Part shown: positions 47,836 to 57,645 of the stretch, one piece after another
Position numbering within the stretch: position 1 is the first letter of the stretch
Layout: every line of letters starts with the position of its first letter
Source: Sphaerospermopsis kisseleviana NIES-73
GTDB lineage: Bacteria; Cyanobacteriota; Cyanobacteriia; Cyanobacteriales; Nostocaceae
Length of the DNA stretch: 64,000 nucleotides
NCBI RefSeq assembly: GCF_002368075.1
Contig: NZ_AP018314.1
Coordinates: 2,416,479-2,480,478 of the forward strand
Direction: 5' to 3'
Position numbers and translations under genes: made by a program
The notes under the pieces: generated by a model
What the model was told of the DNA's origin: nothing
What the model saw: the letters and a program-made list of their open reading frames with translations, nothing else
Databases searched by the model: none

Positions 47836-47915
47836 TGCTTAATCGAGGCTCTGCCTCAAATTTACAGTAAGATAGATCCTGCCATAATTCATTCCCATAA
47901 AACCCTATTTACCAC

Positions 47916-48551
47916 TTACAAATTTTCAGAATCTACACCCATAGTCTGAAGATTTGGCAATAATTTGATCAAAAATAAACCAGTAATGCCACCGTAAGTT
48001 AATCCCATCACTAAACTACCTGCTACTGTAGCCGCAAGCAAAATTGTCCCTAGAGTTTCTAAACCTCCTCTGACTATTTGCCCAGCAATAACACCAGCGA
48101 TAATACAAGCTAATACCCCTATACCTGCGCCCACTGTAACACCAATAGAATTGGCAATTAACCATTTAAGAGTCTTATTTTTCTGCCATTTCATCGTTCG
48201 TGCTTGGGCAAAACTCAGGGAAATGATACCACTGACTAAGCCAAAAATTGAGCTAATAATACCATTAGAAGTCATAACAAGTATGAGGCTACCGATACCA
48301 CAACCAATGCTGAAACCAAAAGTAGTGGCTAATATCCATTTAGCAGATAATTGATGGCGTAAAACTAACTTTTGGGCAATACCCACACATAAACCACCCA
48401 ACGCACCACCCCAAAAACCGGAAATAGCAGATAAAGAAGAATTGATTGCCGGTAAACTAGAAAATAAACCCAAGAAAAAACCAATAACAATGGCAATAGT
48501 TGTGGCGAATACCCACCACCAATATTTTGCTTTCAGAGTTGGATTTGACAT
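47916..48551 (-). CDS. Hypothetical multi-pass membrane protein
   Basis: 211 residues with about six hydrophobic segments rich in glycine (WWVFATTIAIVIGFFLGLFSSLP, ISGFWGGALGGLCVGIAQ, ILATTFGFSIGCGIGSLILV…). Pairs of similar segments suggest internal duplication. Not recognised. Confidence 0.7.
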   Translation of the reverse strand: MSNPTLKAKYWWWVFATTIAIVIGFFLGLFSSLPAINSSLSAISGFWGGALGGLCVGIAQKLVLRHQLSAKWILATTFGFSIGCGIGSLILVMTSNGIISSIFGLVSGIISLSFAQARTMKWQKNKTLKWLIANSIGVTVGAGIGVLACIIAGVIAGQIVRGGLETLGTILLAATVAGSLVMGLTYGGITGLFLIKLLPNLQTMGVDSENL

Positions 48552-48627
48552 AAATTTTATACGATTTTCTACAGATAAACAAATGAGATTTGTAAATGGT
48601 TGGTCAATACTTATCGGTTAAGCAAAT

Positions 48628-48703
48628 GTAGGTTGGGTTGAGCGACAGCGAAACCCAAAAAAATCCTTGAGAATGTTGGGTTTCGTTCCTCAACCCAACC
48701 TAC
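48628..48703. repeat. Large inverted repeat GTAGGTTGGGTTGAG…
   Basis: Arms GTAGGTTGGGTTGAG…CGAAACCCA and TGGGTTTCG…CTCAACCCAACCTAC, broken by small bulges, make a long hairpin of a type common in cyanobacterial intergenic DNA. Confidence 0.88.
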
Positions 48704-48792
48704 CATATAATGACTTTTTAGCCTTAACCGAGCAGTATTGAATGGTTGGTAATCATGGGAACGAGAAAACGAGAAATAAAAACCTGAATTGA

Positions 48793-49761
48793 TCAGGTTT
48801 TTGTAAAATTATCATATTTACACATAGAAAGTATAGCGTCTAAATTATTCTCTTTCATGTCTCCTTCATTCATATTTTTAAACAACACCGTAAACGCACC
48901 AGCACCCAAACCATCCTGCGGAAACATCCGATAACAAGGAATACTTGTTAAATGTGATTGATATTTAGATAAATGACTAACTTCCACAGCTTGAAATTGG
49001 GGAAATCTTGCTAACAACCATTCACAAACCTGCTCATTTTCTTCTGGGGAATAGGTGCAAGTCATATAAACTAAATACCCTTGAGGTGCAACAACTTGGG
49101 CTGAATTAGCAATAATTCTTTTTTGACGATTAGCACTTTTATTAATTGCAGTATGATGAAAACAACCCGGTGCTTTTTCACCTTTTGCTAGTAAAGATTG
49201 ACCCGTACAAGGTGCATCAACTAAGACTAAATTACTAGATTCTGCAAACATCTCTACAAAAATACTAGAATCTCGATTTACCACACAACTAGGTTGAATA
49301 TGGCAACGTTTCAAGTTAGAAATTAACATCCCTAAACGTTTACCAATGACTTCATTACTAATTAATAAATCAGGTTTTAACGCTTTCCAAGCAAATACAC
49401 TCTTGCCTCCTGGTGCAGCGCACATATCAAATACTAAAGGTACTGGTTGATTAATTGTTAACAACACAGAAGCCGCAAATACAGAAGAAAAATCTAAACA
49501 ATAAAAATATCCTTGTTGATGTAAAGGATGTTGACCTGGTTTTTCGCCCAAAGATAAACGATCTACAAATTCTGGTTGCCAAAGTGTTGGTGTTTCTACT
49601 GCAAAAGGTGAAACTTCAAGCTTGTCTTGACACCAAAGAATACAAGGTGCAAAAGGTTGAGGATTAACTAAAGATGCAATAAACTTTGCTTGTTCATCTG
49701 CATCATCAAATAAACGACGGGCAACTTTAAGTAATAAATTTGAAGGCTTTTCCATATTCAC
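48793..49761 (-). CDS. RsmB/NSUN-type RNA m5C methyltransferase
   Basis: 322 residues. AdoMet site FDMCAAPGGKSVFAWK, motif IV LVLVDAPCTGQSLLAKG and the catalytic TCTYSPEENEQVCEWLL. Family enzymes methylate cytosine-5 in rRNA or tRNA using the cysteine in TCTY. Shorter than RsmB and lacking its NusB-like domain. The target cannot be told. Confidence 0.88.
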   Translation of the reverse strand: MNMEKPSNLLLKVARRLFDDADEQAKFIASLVNPQPFAPCILWCQDKLEVSPFAVETPTLWQPEFVDRLSLGEKPGQHPLHQQGYFYCLDFSSVFAASVLLTINQPVPLVFDMCAAPGGKSVFAWKALKPDLLISNEVIGKRLGMLISNLKRCHIQPSCVVNRDSSIFVEMFAESSNLVLVDAPCTGQSLLAKGEKAPGCFHHTAINKSANRQKRIIANSAQVVAPQGYLVYMTCTYSPEENEQVCEWLLARFPQFQAVEVSHLSKYQSHLTSIPCYRMFPQDGLGAGAFTVLFKNMNEGDMKENNLDAILSMCKYDNFTKT

Positions 49762-49968
49762 AAATTGGGTAATTTTAGCTATTTAGCACAATATTGAAAG
49801 TGTTACACCAGAACAATGTAATTAAGGCATTTGGCTGCATACTGAAAAGATAATGACCAACATTGAGATTGCGTTTTTAAAGCGCGTCCGGCGCTGCTTC
49901 TGGCCTTTGGCTAGAAGCTAACCGTTTTTTGACAGTTGTTAAACTAACCCATTTGCACCGGAGAGGTC

Positions 49969-51399
49969 ATGATCTTAGATAATTTTCCACAAAAACTGCG
50001 CCAAGAAGCACAACTTTGGCGAGATGAAGGACTTATCAGTTCTTCCCAATACCAGCAAATTGCCGACCGTTATCAATTTAACAAAATAGAAGCGGCTGCA
50101 AAAGAAAGTTCTGGTTTAATAGCCATTGCTGTCGGTGGTTTACTTTTAATTTTAGGTATCATTATCTTTGTAGCAGCAAATTGGCAAACATGGTCAAGAG
50201 AAGTTAAATTTATCTTGTTGATGAGTTTGTTTTTGTCTACTGCTATCACGGGTTTTTTGACTTGGAGAGAACCGACTCTTGCTAAGGGAGAAGGTAAAAA
50301 ACCACAACGCAACAAACGTCTATTAGGAGAAGCTTTACTCATTCTCAGCGCCTTAATTTTGGGTGCAACTTTAATGCTGATGGCGCAAATATTTAATATT
50401 AGCGGTTCAGCTACCCAGTTATTTTTAGCTTGGGGGTTTGGTGTTTTACTCATGGCTTATAGTCTATCACTCAATTCTTTGGGTGTTGTGGCTATTATCC
50501 TGTTACAAATTGGTTATTGGTTAGGACTGAGAGAATTTTGGTCTGCTGGTAGTGATTTTAATTGGGCGCGTTTAGCTGTGCGACATACGCCGTTAATTTC
50601 TTGGTTGTTGTTTGTACCTTTGGCGTATATTTGTCGTTCACGGGTGATTTTTATCTTAGCAGCGATCGCTTTTACTCTTTCTCTACAATACAATCTCAAT
50701 CCTTTACCATTATTAACTTTTTCTGATGTTATTCCTTGGGTTGCTTCTTTTGCTTTAGCATTACCACCTGCTTTATTTTGGAGTTATGATGATTTGTTGT
50801 TCCCAACTGTTAATTATCGGTTATTTCAAAATATAGCCCGTAATTTAGCTTTGGGGTGTTTTGCTGTGGTGTTTTATTTATTGTCTTTCCGTTGGCAATG
50901 GCAATCTTTCAGTTTTGGTAATTCGCCAAATAATTTCTCCAATGTTTTTCAATCTTTGCCTATCATTGATTTAGGCATTCTTAGCGGTTTAGCAGTGTTG
51001 CAATGGTTATTTCTGTTTCGTCATCGTCATAACCCAACCCGCAGAGAAGTATTTTTTACTATCACTGTCATTAGCATTTTTCTGAGTTTCATTGTCATTG
51101 TACCTTTTTGGCATCAAGCTATAAGTCGTATTACTGAACTAGGCATTTTTGTTTTCAATGTTCTGTTGATCACGTTAGCTTGGGGACTGATGCAACAAGG
51201 TTTAAAGTTGAGTAACAGAACTTCTTTTTGGTGTGGTATGCTATTATTTATCCTGCAAATTATCAGCCGGGTTCTAGAGTACGACACTGATTTATTATTT
51301 AGATCATTGGTGTTTGTATTGTGTGGTTCTGGTTTGATTTCTGCCGGTCTTTGGTTTGAACGTCGTTTACAGGAACGTGCTACTGTTAAAAAACAATAG
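49969..51399 (+). CDS. DUF2157 multi-pass membrane protein
   Basis: 476 residues. A short cytosolic N-terminus (LRQEAQLWRDEGLISSSQYQQIADRY) typical of DUF2157, then about ten or more hydrophobic segments. Followed 345 bp later by a GDYXXLXY-domain gene; the two families are often neighbours. Function unknown. Confidence 0.85.
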   Translation: MILDNFPQKLRQEAQLWRDEGLISSSQYQQIADRYQFNKIEAAAKESSGLIAIAVGGLLLILGIIIFVAANWQTWSREVKFILLMSLFLSTAITGFLTWREPTLAKGEGKKPQRNKRLLGEALLILSALILGATLMLMAQIFNISGSATQLFLAWGFGVLLMAYSLSLNSLGVVAIILLQIGYWLGLREFWSAGSDFNWARLAVRHTPLISWLLFVPLAYICRSRVIFILAAIAFTLSLQYNLNPLPLLTFSDVIPWVASFALALPPALFWSYDDLLFPTVNYRLFQNIARNLALGCFAVVFYLLSFRWQWQSFSFGNSPNNFSNVFQSLPIIDLGILSGLAVLQWLFLFRHRHNPTRREVFFTITVISIFLSFIVIVPFWHQAISRITELGIFVFNVLLITLAWGLMQQGLKLSNRTSFWCGMLLFILQIISRVLEYDTDLLFRSLVFVLCGSGLISAGLWFERRLQERATVKKQ

Positions 51400-51743
51400 C
51401 AGGTGACAGGTGACAGGTGACAGGTGACAGTGCTAAACGCCTTTGAGTGTCAAGGTTTTAGTTTAGATTAATGTCCTAACCGCCTTCTCTACGGCTACAA
51501 TTGCGGAAATTAGAATTAAAAAATATATTAAATCTCTGCGTTATAAATCCTATTAGTCATGGGTAATAGGGAATAGGGAATAGGGAATAGGGAATAGGAA
51601 ATAGGGAATAAGGGTAAATTATTTGTATTTTCCCAATCACCAATTACCTTTCCCCAATCACCAATCACCAATTACCAATTACCAATTACCTTTCCCCAAT
51701 CACCAATCACCAATTACCAATTACCAATCACCAATTACCAATT
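51400..51743. repeat. Run of several heptamer repeats
   Basis: CAGGTGA (51403-51430), GGGAATA (51560-51610), then CACCAAT/TACCAAT units (51645-51742) directly up to the next ATG. No gene. The last heptamers occupy the place of the ribosome binding site. Confidence 0.9.
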
Positions 51744-52478
51744 ATGACAAATAACTCACCAGAACAAAATAAAACCTTAACTCCAGAAAAGGAATTTTCC
51801 GAAAAGTTAACTTTTCGTGATTACTTAATTGCTACTGAACAAAAGGCCAATCAACCATTACCAATTTGGCGGTTAGTAGCACCTCTAATGCTGCAAGTAG
51901 GGTTAATTTTAGCAGTTCCCACCCAAGCAATGTATACAGAAATGACAGGTAAAAGTGTGATTTTGCAAACTTTACCTGCATATTCTAATAATGTGTTACA
52001 GGGTTCTGCTTTGTCCTTTGATTATAATATCTCTCGTACTGAAAATTTGCGAAGATTACCGGGTTGGAAAGATTGGGTAAGAGAAAATTCTCTGAGAAAT
52101 GGCAGAATCAATCAAGGCAGTACATTATATTTGATTTTGCAGGAACAACAATCTTTTAATCGTGGTTTGAATCGTGATTTTAATCGTAATGTTCCCGCAG
52201 CTTGGAAACCAGTGCGTGTGAGTAGCGATCGCCCGATTTATTTAGCTAATAATCAGGTAGCTTTAAAGGGTAATTATCAAGATGGGTTGATTAATTACGG
52301 TTTGGAAAATTATTATCTTTCCGAAGAACAAAGACAACAGATTAATAATGATTTGTTGCAAGCACAGCAAAACCGAAATGGAAGTAGAACACCGATCATT
52401 GTCAGGGTGAAAGTAGATCCTCAAGGTAATGCTGTACCAACGAGTATGTGGATAGGCGATCGCAATTATCGCTTTTAA
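51744..52478 (+). CDS. GDYXXLXY-family protein
   Basis: 244 residues with one membrane segment near residues 43-60 (RLVAPLMLQVGLILAVPTQAM). The signature region is present in altered form (LKGNYQDGLINYGLENYYLSEEQ). Neighbour of a DUF2157 gene, the usual partner. Function unknown. Confidence 0.8.
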   Translation: MTNNSPEQNKTLTPEKEFSEKLTFRDYLIATEQKANQPLPIWRLVAPLMLQVGLILAVPTQAMYTEMTGKSVILQTLPAYSNNVLQGSALSFDYNISRTENLRRLPGWKDWVRENSLRNGRINQGSTLYLILQEQQSFNRGLNRDFNRNVPAAWKPVRVSSDRPIYLANNQVALKGNYQDGLINYGLENYYLSEEQRQQINNDLLQAQQNRNGSRTPIIVRVKVDPQGNAVPTSMWIGDRNYRF

Positions 52479-52575
52479 TTAGGGAACAGGGAACAGAAGG
52501 CAAAAGGCAAAAGTGAATATTCTTTCTCCCCCTGCACCCCTGCTTCTTCCCCAGTCACCAATCACCAGTCACCAA

Positions 52576-52812
52576 TCACCAGTTACGTAAATTCCAAGCT
52601 GCACCAAAAGCAGCACCCGCACCAGCTAATAATCCCGTACTCATACCTTGAATTGTTTTTTCGACTGGGTTTTGGGTAATACATTCACTGGTAATTGTAT
52701 CAGCACGCATACACATTTTACTTTCTGCCCAACTAGCAGTTCCGCCTAAAATAACACCAGATAAACTACAGGAAACAACAAGCAGTAACAAGCGTTTCGT
52801 TTTTATATCCAT
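52576..52812 (-). CDS. Small membrane or secreted hypothetical protein
   Basis: 78 residues: an N-terminal hydrophobic segment (LLLLVVSCSLSGVILGGTASWA, signal-like), two cysteines (KMCMRADTITSEC) and a glycine/alanine-rich second hydrophobic segment. Not recognised. Confidence 0.6.
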   Translation of the reverse strand: MDIKTKRLLLLVVSCSLSGVILGGTASWAESKMCMRADTITSECITQNPVEKTIQGMSTGLLAGAGAAFGAAWNLRNW

Positions 52813-52879
52813 AGATGGATGTGTAAAGTAGAGGAGTGAGGTAAAGTTCCCACTACTTTACACTATATTTTAGTGATTG

Positions 52880-53034
52880 ATGATTGGTGATAGTTGACAG
52901 TTGACAGTTGACAGTTGACAGTTGACAGTTGATTGGGAAACATAAAATTGATTACCCAGTCCCCAGTCCCCAGTCCCCAGTCCCCAGTCCCCAGTCACCA
53001 GTCCCCAGTCCCCAGTCCCCAGTCCCCAGGCTTA
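52880..53034. repeat. TTGACAG and CCCCAGT tandem repeats
   Basis: Six copies of TTGACAG followed by about ten copies of CCCCAGT (one CACCAGT), right after the sppA stop. Confidence 0.92.
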
Positions 53035-54867
53035 TTAATCTATTTTCAAATTAAAAGGTAAACGGGCATAAATGCCTTGGGGGTCGTTCATTTTCTGTAA
53101 AATGGCAACTTCTTGTGTAAATTTCTCAAATTCTGCTAAAAGTGAGTTATTTGGCTGAATCAGATTTTTTTCAAGTCCTAATTTTGCTTGGGCTTCTTGT
53201 AGTGTTCTGCCAAAAAAACGTTCTTCTAAAGTTGTCACTCTTGGATATTCTTCTACTTCCCAATCGTTACCTAATTTTGCGGCTTTGGCTGCATATTCAA
53301 TAGCAACATTTAAACCACCAATTTCATCAACTAAACCGATTTGTTTTGCTGCTACACCTGACCAAACTCGACCTTGGGCGATTTCTGCTACCTTTTGTTG
53401 GGGTAGTTTTCGACCTTCGGCAACTTTATTAATAAACATATTATAAATACGGTTAACACTGCGTTGATACAGTGCTAATTCTTGGGGTGATTTGGGACGA
53501 GCAGCTGTTTGAGTATCTGCAAATTGGGCTGTTTTTACTGTATCCCAGGTGATGCCATTATTATTGGCTAATTTTTCACCGTTTAACAATATTCCAAAGA
53601 CACCAATAGAACCTGTAATAGTATTCTTTTCAGCAAAAATGCGATTAGAATCACTGGCAATCCAATAACCACCAGAAGCAGCTACATCACCCATGGAAAT
53701 AATCACTGGTTTAACTTGTCGAGTTAATTTTATTTCTCGCTGTATGATTTCTGAAGCTGTGGCGCTACCACCAGGACTGTTAATTCTTAAAACTACAGAT
53801 TTTACATCTTCATCTTGGCGAATTTTTCTGAAGATTTGGGCAAAGCGATCGCCTCCTATTTGTCCATCTTCTCCTTTACCATCGACTATTTCTCCTTCTG
53901 CATAAACAACTGCAATTTTATTTTCTGAGTTGCGTTCTACTCCCATTGATTTACCAGGAACTTCGGCATAATCAGTCATGTTAATTTGTCGGAAGTTTTT
54001 ATCATCTTCATCACTAGCAGTTAACTTTTTCAAATCAGCAAATACTTCATCTTGGTAAGCTATTTGATCGACTAAACCGTTAGCTTTTGCGGCGGTAGAT
54101 TCTAAAATAGCTTGGTTATTGGCGATCGCCTGTAATTTTTCTGGTTGAATTTTCCGACTTTTACCTACAGAAGTTCGCCACTCTCCCCACACATCATCTA
54201 ATAATTTTTGGGTTTGTTGTCTATTTTCTGGACTGAGTTTATCCAGGAGAAAAGGTTCTACTGCTCCTTTAAATTTCCCTACCCGTACTACTTGAACACC
54301 AATCCCGTATTTCTCCAATGCTCCTGTTAAGAATATCGGTTGTGAACTCAAACCGTTGATTTCCATCATGCCTACAGGATTGAGTACAATCTTATCAGCT
54401 ACTGAACTCAGATAATATTCCCGTTCATTCCAATCTGTACTATATGCGATCATCTTTTTCCCAGATGCACGGAATTTATCTAACGCTTGACGAATTTCTT
54501 TGAGGGAAGCATAACCCAAACTACTCGCTGTACCTGACTTGGTAGCATCTATATAAATACCCACAATACGCGGATCACGTTGCGCTTTTTCTAAGGTTTC
54601 GATCACTTTGCGGAGTGTGATTTGTTCTTCATCTACACCTGTTAAGGTTTTTTGCAGAAAGTTACTGGAACTAGGTTGACTGTCAGTGATTTTCATTGAC
54701 AAGTCAAACACCAGCATAGATTTATCTTTAACTTGTGGACTTGTATCTTTAGCAGTAGCAGCAATAATGATAAATAATAAGCCTAGACTACCAACACCAG
54801 AGAAAATAATCAGTCCTAGTAAGCTACCAATTAAACTAGCACAAGTTTGTTTAAAAAAGTTATTCAT
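53035..54867 (-). CDS. sppA: SppA, signal peptide peptidase (protease IV)
   Basis: 610 residues, the long tandem form. N-terminal membrane anchor (SLIGSLLGLIIFSGVGSLGLLFIIIAA). The N-domain holds the catalytic lysine (in the DWNEREYYLSSVADKIVLNP region, by homology K of the S49 dyad), and the C-domain the nucleophile serine in MGDVAASGGYWIASDS. Degrades released signal peptides; the cyanobacterial enzyme also acts at thylakoids. Single gene. Confidence 0.92.
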   Translation of the reverse strand: MNNFFKQTCASLIGSLLGLIIFSGVGSLGLLFIIIAATAKDTSPQVKDKSMLVFDLSMKITDSQPSSSNFLQKTLTGVDEEQITLRKVIETLEKAQRDPRIVGIYIDATKSGTASSLGYASLKEIRQALDKFRASGKKMIAYSTDWNEREYYLSSVADKIVLNPVGMMEINGLSSQPIFLTGALEKYGIGVQVVRVGKFKGAVEPFLLDKLSPENRQQTQKLLDDVWGEWRTSVGKSRKIQPEKLQAIANNQAILESTAAKANGLVDQIAYQDEVFADLKKLTASDEDDKNFRQINMTDYAEVPGKSMGVERNSENKIAVVYAEGEIVDGKGEDGQIGGDRFAQIFRKIRQDEDVKSVVLRINSPGGSATASEIIQREIKLTRQVKPVIISMGDVAASGGYWIASDSNRIFAEKNTITGSIGVFGILLNGEKLANNNGITWDTVKTAQFADTQTAARPKSPQELALYQRSVNRIYNMFINKVAEGRKLPQQKVAEIAQGRVWSGVAAKQIGLVDEIGGLNVAIEYAAKAAKLGNDWEVEEYPRVTTLEERFFGRTLQEAQAKLGLEKNLIQPNNSLLAEFEKFTQEVAILQKMNDPQGIYARLPFNLKID

Positions 54868-55135
54868 TGGTTATAATATGTCCTTTTGAATACCTATCAT
54901 ATCTGGTAGGAAAGGGAATAGGGAGGAAAATTTTAGATTTTAGATTTTAGATTTTAGATTGGATATAGGACTCCTATTTGATTTTTGAACAGGCTGTAAA
55001 CCCTAAACCGTATATGATCAACGATTGATTCTCAGTATATTGAGCAAGATTCAAGTAGGATTCCTATATAACAAAAACAATCCAAAATCCAAAATCCAAA
55101 ATCCAAAATTAATAACTCCTGACTCCTGCCTCTTT

Positions 55136-56200
55136 TTATTGTATACGCTGCAAACTGTCAGATTGCTTTAACTGATACAAAGTTCTGTTACCAGTACAAA
55201 ATAACACGGTGGTGATTTCGGCAATTAAGACTTCTGTCAATTCTTGTAGTGCAGTTGATGATACATCTGCTGCTTGCAGGAAAGGCATTGCTAAACCAGC
55301 GATATCTGCACCAAGAGCGATCGCTTTGGCTACATCTAACCCATGACGTAACCCCCCAGACGCTATTAAAGGTATTTCCGGTAACTGTGCGCGAATACTG
55401 GTAATACATTCTGCTGTCGGTATCCCCCAATCGGCAAAAGTCTTTCCTAATCTACGCTGTAATGATGTTTCGGCTCTTTCGCTTTCTACCAAAGCCCAAG
55501 ATGTACCACCAGCACCTGCGACATCAATAGTCTGTATTCCTACGGATATAAGTTTTTCAGCCATCTTCCCAGAAATGCCATTACCGACTTCTTTGGCAAT
55601 GACAGGAACTGGTAATTTACTGCATAAATCGGCAATTTTGTCAAACAATCCCCGGAAATTAGTATCACCTCTGGGTTGAATGAACTCTTGTAGCGGGTTA
55701 ATGTGTAAAATTAAAGCATCAGCTTCTAAAATATCAATAATTCGCAAACATTCATCAACACCACATTGATAATTAAGTTGTACAGCACCTAAATTAGCAA
55801 ATAAAAGCACATCTGGGGCGTATTTACGAATAGCGAAAGTATCAGCAACTTGGGGTTTTTCCAAAGCTACACGCTGAGAACCTACACCCATCGCTAGTTT
55901 ATATTGCTGGGCGACTTCTGCCAAACGACGGTTAATCATTCCTGCGCGTTCTGTTCCTCCAGTCATGGAAGATATTAAGATTGGTGCGTGAAGCTGTTTT
56001 CCCAAAAAAGTCGTGCTGATATCAATGTCGGTGCGATCGCATTCCGGTAAACAACAATGAATAAAACGATATTTTTCTAGTCCAGTAGTGACTTGCTGAC
56101 CTTGGACATCTTCCTCAAGACAGATGCGGATATGATCCGCTTTGCGATTTTGGGTTTGTGTTGGGGTGGTGGTAGGAGGGTTCACGGGTAATGACTCCAA
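55136..56200 (-). CDS. fni: Type 2 isopentenyl-diphosphate delta-isomerase
   Basis: 354 residues, FMN- and NADPH-dependent enzyme interconverting IPP and DMAPP in the MEP pathway. Signatures: [54 protein letters not shown] and [13 protein letters not shown]. Normal length. Many cyanobacteria rely on this type. An ATG codon choice further in is unlikely. Confidence 0.93.
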   Translation of the reverse strand: MESLPVNPPTTTPTQTQNRKADHIRICLEEDVQGQQVTTGLEKYRFIHCCLPECDRTDIDISTTFLGKQLHAPILISSMTGGTERAGMINRRLAEVAQQYKLAMGVGSQRVALEKPQVADTFAIRKYAPDVLLFANLGAVQLNYQCGVDECLRIIDILEADALILHINPLQEFIQPRGDTNFRGLFDKIADLCSKLPVPVIAKEVGNGISGKMAEKLISVGIQTIDVAGAGGTSWALVESERAETSLQRRLGKTFADWGIPTAECITSIRAQLPEIPLIASGGLRHGLDVAKAIALGADIAGLAMPFLQAADVSSTALQELTEVLIAEITTVLFCTGNRTLYQLKQSDSLQRIQ

Positions 56201-56626
56201 GCTGTTATCTTCATTATTGTTGCAAATATTAAGAATCTTCTTGAATTTTTGGGAAGCATTTTATAATTGTGTATAGGCGTTAAGATTTAAGAATTGTTGA
56301 ATTTAGATTTATTTATTTGTGTTAATACTTAGAGGGGGTTTATCCGTTGAATTTGTACGGGTTTAGCAATAGCTTGGGTTGAGATAACAAAATATGGATA
56401 TATGACTATACTTTTGTTATTCAAACCCAATACCTAAAACTGCTATTCTGCTACAGTGAGAATGAGAGATTGATCGCTTTTTGGGGATGTGGGGAGTGCG
56501 TTAGCGTTCGCGTAGCGTCTCGTAGAGATAGCTTACCGAAGGTATCGCTATTTGAAAAATGTGAAAAGATGCGATCGCTTTTCTTATTTGCTAAACTGTA
56601 AATTATCACAACAGTAATAAATTTCT
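56201..56626. other. Non-coding region with REP-like palindromic sequence
   Basis: Contains GCGTTAGCGTTCGCGTAGCG…CTCGTAGAGATAGC (56500-56535) and GAAGGTATCGC, a mosaic palindromic repeat family also hinted at near 9735, and a HIP1-like site at 56571. No gene. Confidence 0.6.
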
Positions 56627-56893
56627 ATGTACTCCACCAGTCCACACCAAAAACTATTAGAAGCGATTGCCAACCTTGATGATCAACAAATTTCACTTGT
56701 TTTAAAATTTATCTCATCTTTAGAAACATCTGTTAACAACTATCAAGCTCCACCTAAAACAGTATTAGAAAGAATGGGCGGTTATCCCAAATTTTTACTA
56801 GAAGGATCAGGAGATTTGTCAGATAGAGATGTACGCAAAAAAGCAATTTCTGACATAATTCAAGCAAGACATCAAACAAGAACTCATGAATAA
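56627..56893 (+). CDS. Putative antitoxin paired with a PIN toxin
   Basis: 88 residues, helical (LLEAIANLDDQQISLVLKFISSLETS), then PPKTVLERMGGYPKFLLEGSGDLSDRDVRKKAISDII. It precedes a PIN-domain gene and overlaps it by 8 bp, the layout of toxin-antitoxin pairs. DNA-binding family not certain. Confidence 0.7.
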   Translation: MYSTSPHQKLLEAIANLDDQQISLVLKFISSLETSVNNYQAPPKTVLERMGGYPKFLLEGSGDLSDRDVRKKAISDIIQARHQTRTHE

Positions 56894-57311
56894 TAATTAT
56901 CCCCTAATATTAATTGATACTGGGATTCTTGTTGCCTTCTATGACCGTAAAGACAAGTATCACCAAAAAGTTATTAATTTTTTTAGTACCTGTACCAGTC
57001 AACTCATCACAACAATTGCCTGTGTTACAGAAGTGATGTGGTTACTTGCCCCAAATACAAAAGTGCAGAACGAATTTTTATCTGCTTTATCACTGGAAGT
57101 ATTTTTATGTGAACATTTACTGCCATCGGACTATGAAAGAATCCAGGAACTTAACACAAGTTATCAGGATCTACCAGGAGATTTTACCGATTTATCGCTG
57201 ATTGCTATTTCGGAAAGATTAAATATCTCTGCTATTGCAACTCTAGACAAAGACTTTAATATTTATCGGCGTTATCGCAAGCAACCATTTGATCGTATAT
57301 TTTTACCTTAA
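56886..57311 (+). CDS. PIN-domain ribonuclease (VapC-like toxin)
   Basis: 141 residues. Acidic PIN set: LILIDTGILVAFYDRKDKYH (D), TTIACVTEVMWLL (E), DFTDLSLIAISERL (D) and IATLDKDF (D). Overlaps the upstream small gene. Confidence 0.87.
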   Translation: MNNNYPLILIDTGILVAFYDRKDKYHQKVINFFSTCTSQLITTIACVTEVMWLLAPNTKVQNEFLSALSLEVFLCEHLLPSDYERIQELNTSYQDLPGDFTDLSLIAISERLNISAIATLDKDFNIYRRYRKQPFDRIFLP

Positions 57312-57317
57312 TCATAA

Positions 57318-57515
57318 CTATTCTTCTTCAGCTAAAATCTGTGAAATATCCCGTGCAGCATGAATTAATCGAACAATTTAAATATACTCATCCCTTTCTA
57401 AATAAAAAATTAGATGCTTTTCAAATCCTCTAACTCCCCACTTCCGCGAACCAACTAAACGCGGATTCTTAACATTATATTACCAATCTTCTGCACTATT
57501 CGCTGTTGACTGAAT
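57318..57515 (-). pseudogene. ParE/RelE-like toxin remnant
   Basis: Minus strand reads …NPRLVGSRKWGVRGFEKHLIFYLERDEYI-stop-IVRLIHAARDISQILAEEE-stop, the C-terminal half of a ParE-type toxin with an in-frame stop in place of one residue; another stop lies upstream. Upstream debris near 57560-57630 (…ADASDLNRRHQLRT…) may be its antitoxin. Clearly dead. Confidence 0.75.
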
Positions 57516-57645
57516 TTAAGGGAACATTGGATATGCACTGCATCTGAGTTTAGCAAAATTTGTCTTTTTGTACTGTACGTAGTTGATGACGACGATTAAG
57601 ATCAGAAGCATCTGCCTACTTAATATCCTCTCATTTTTGTGATTC

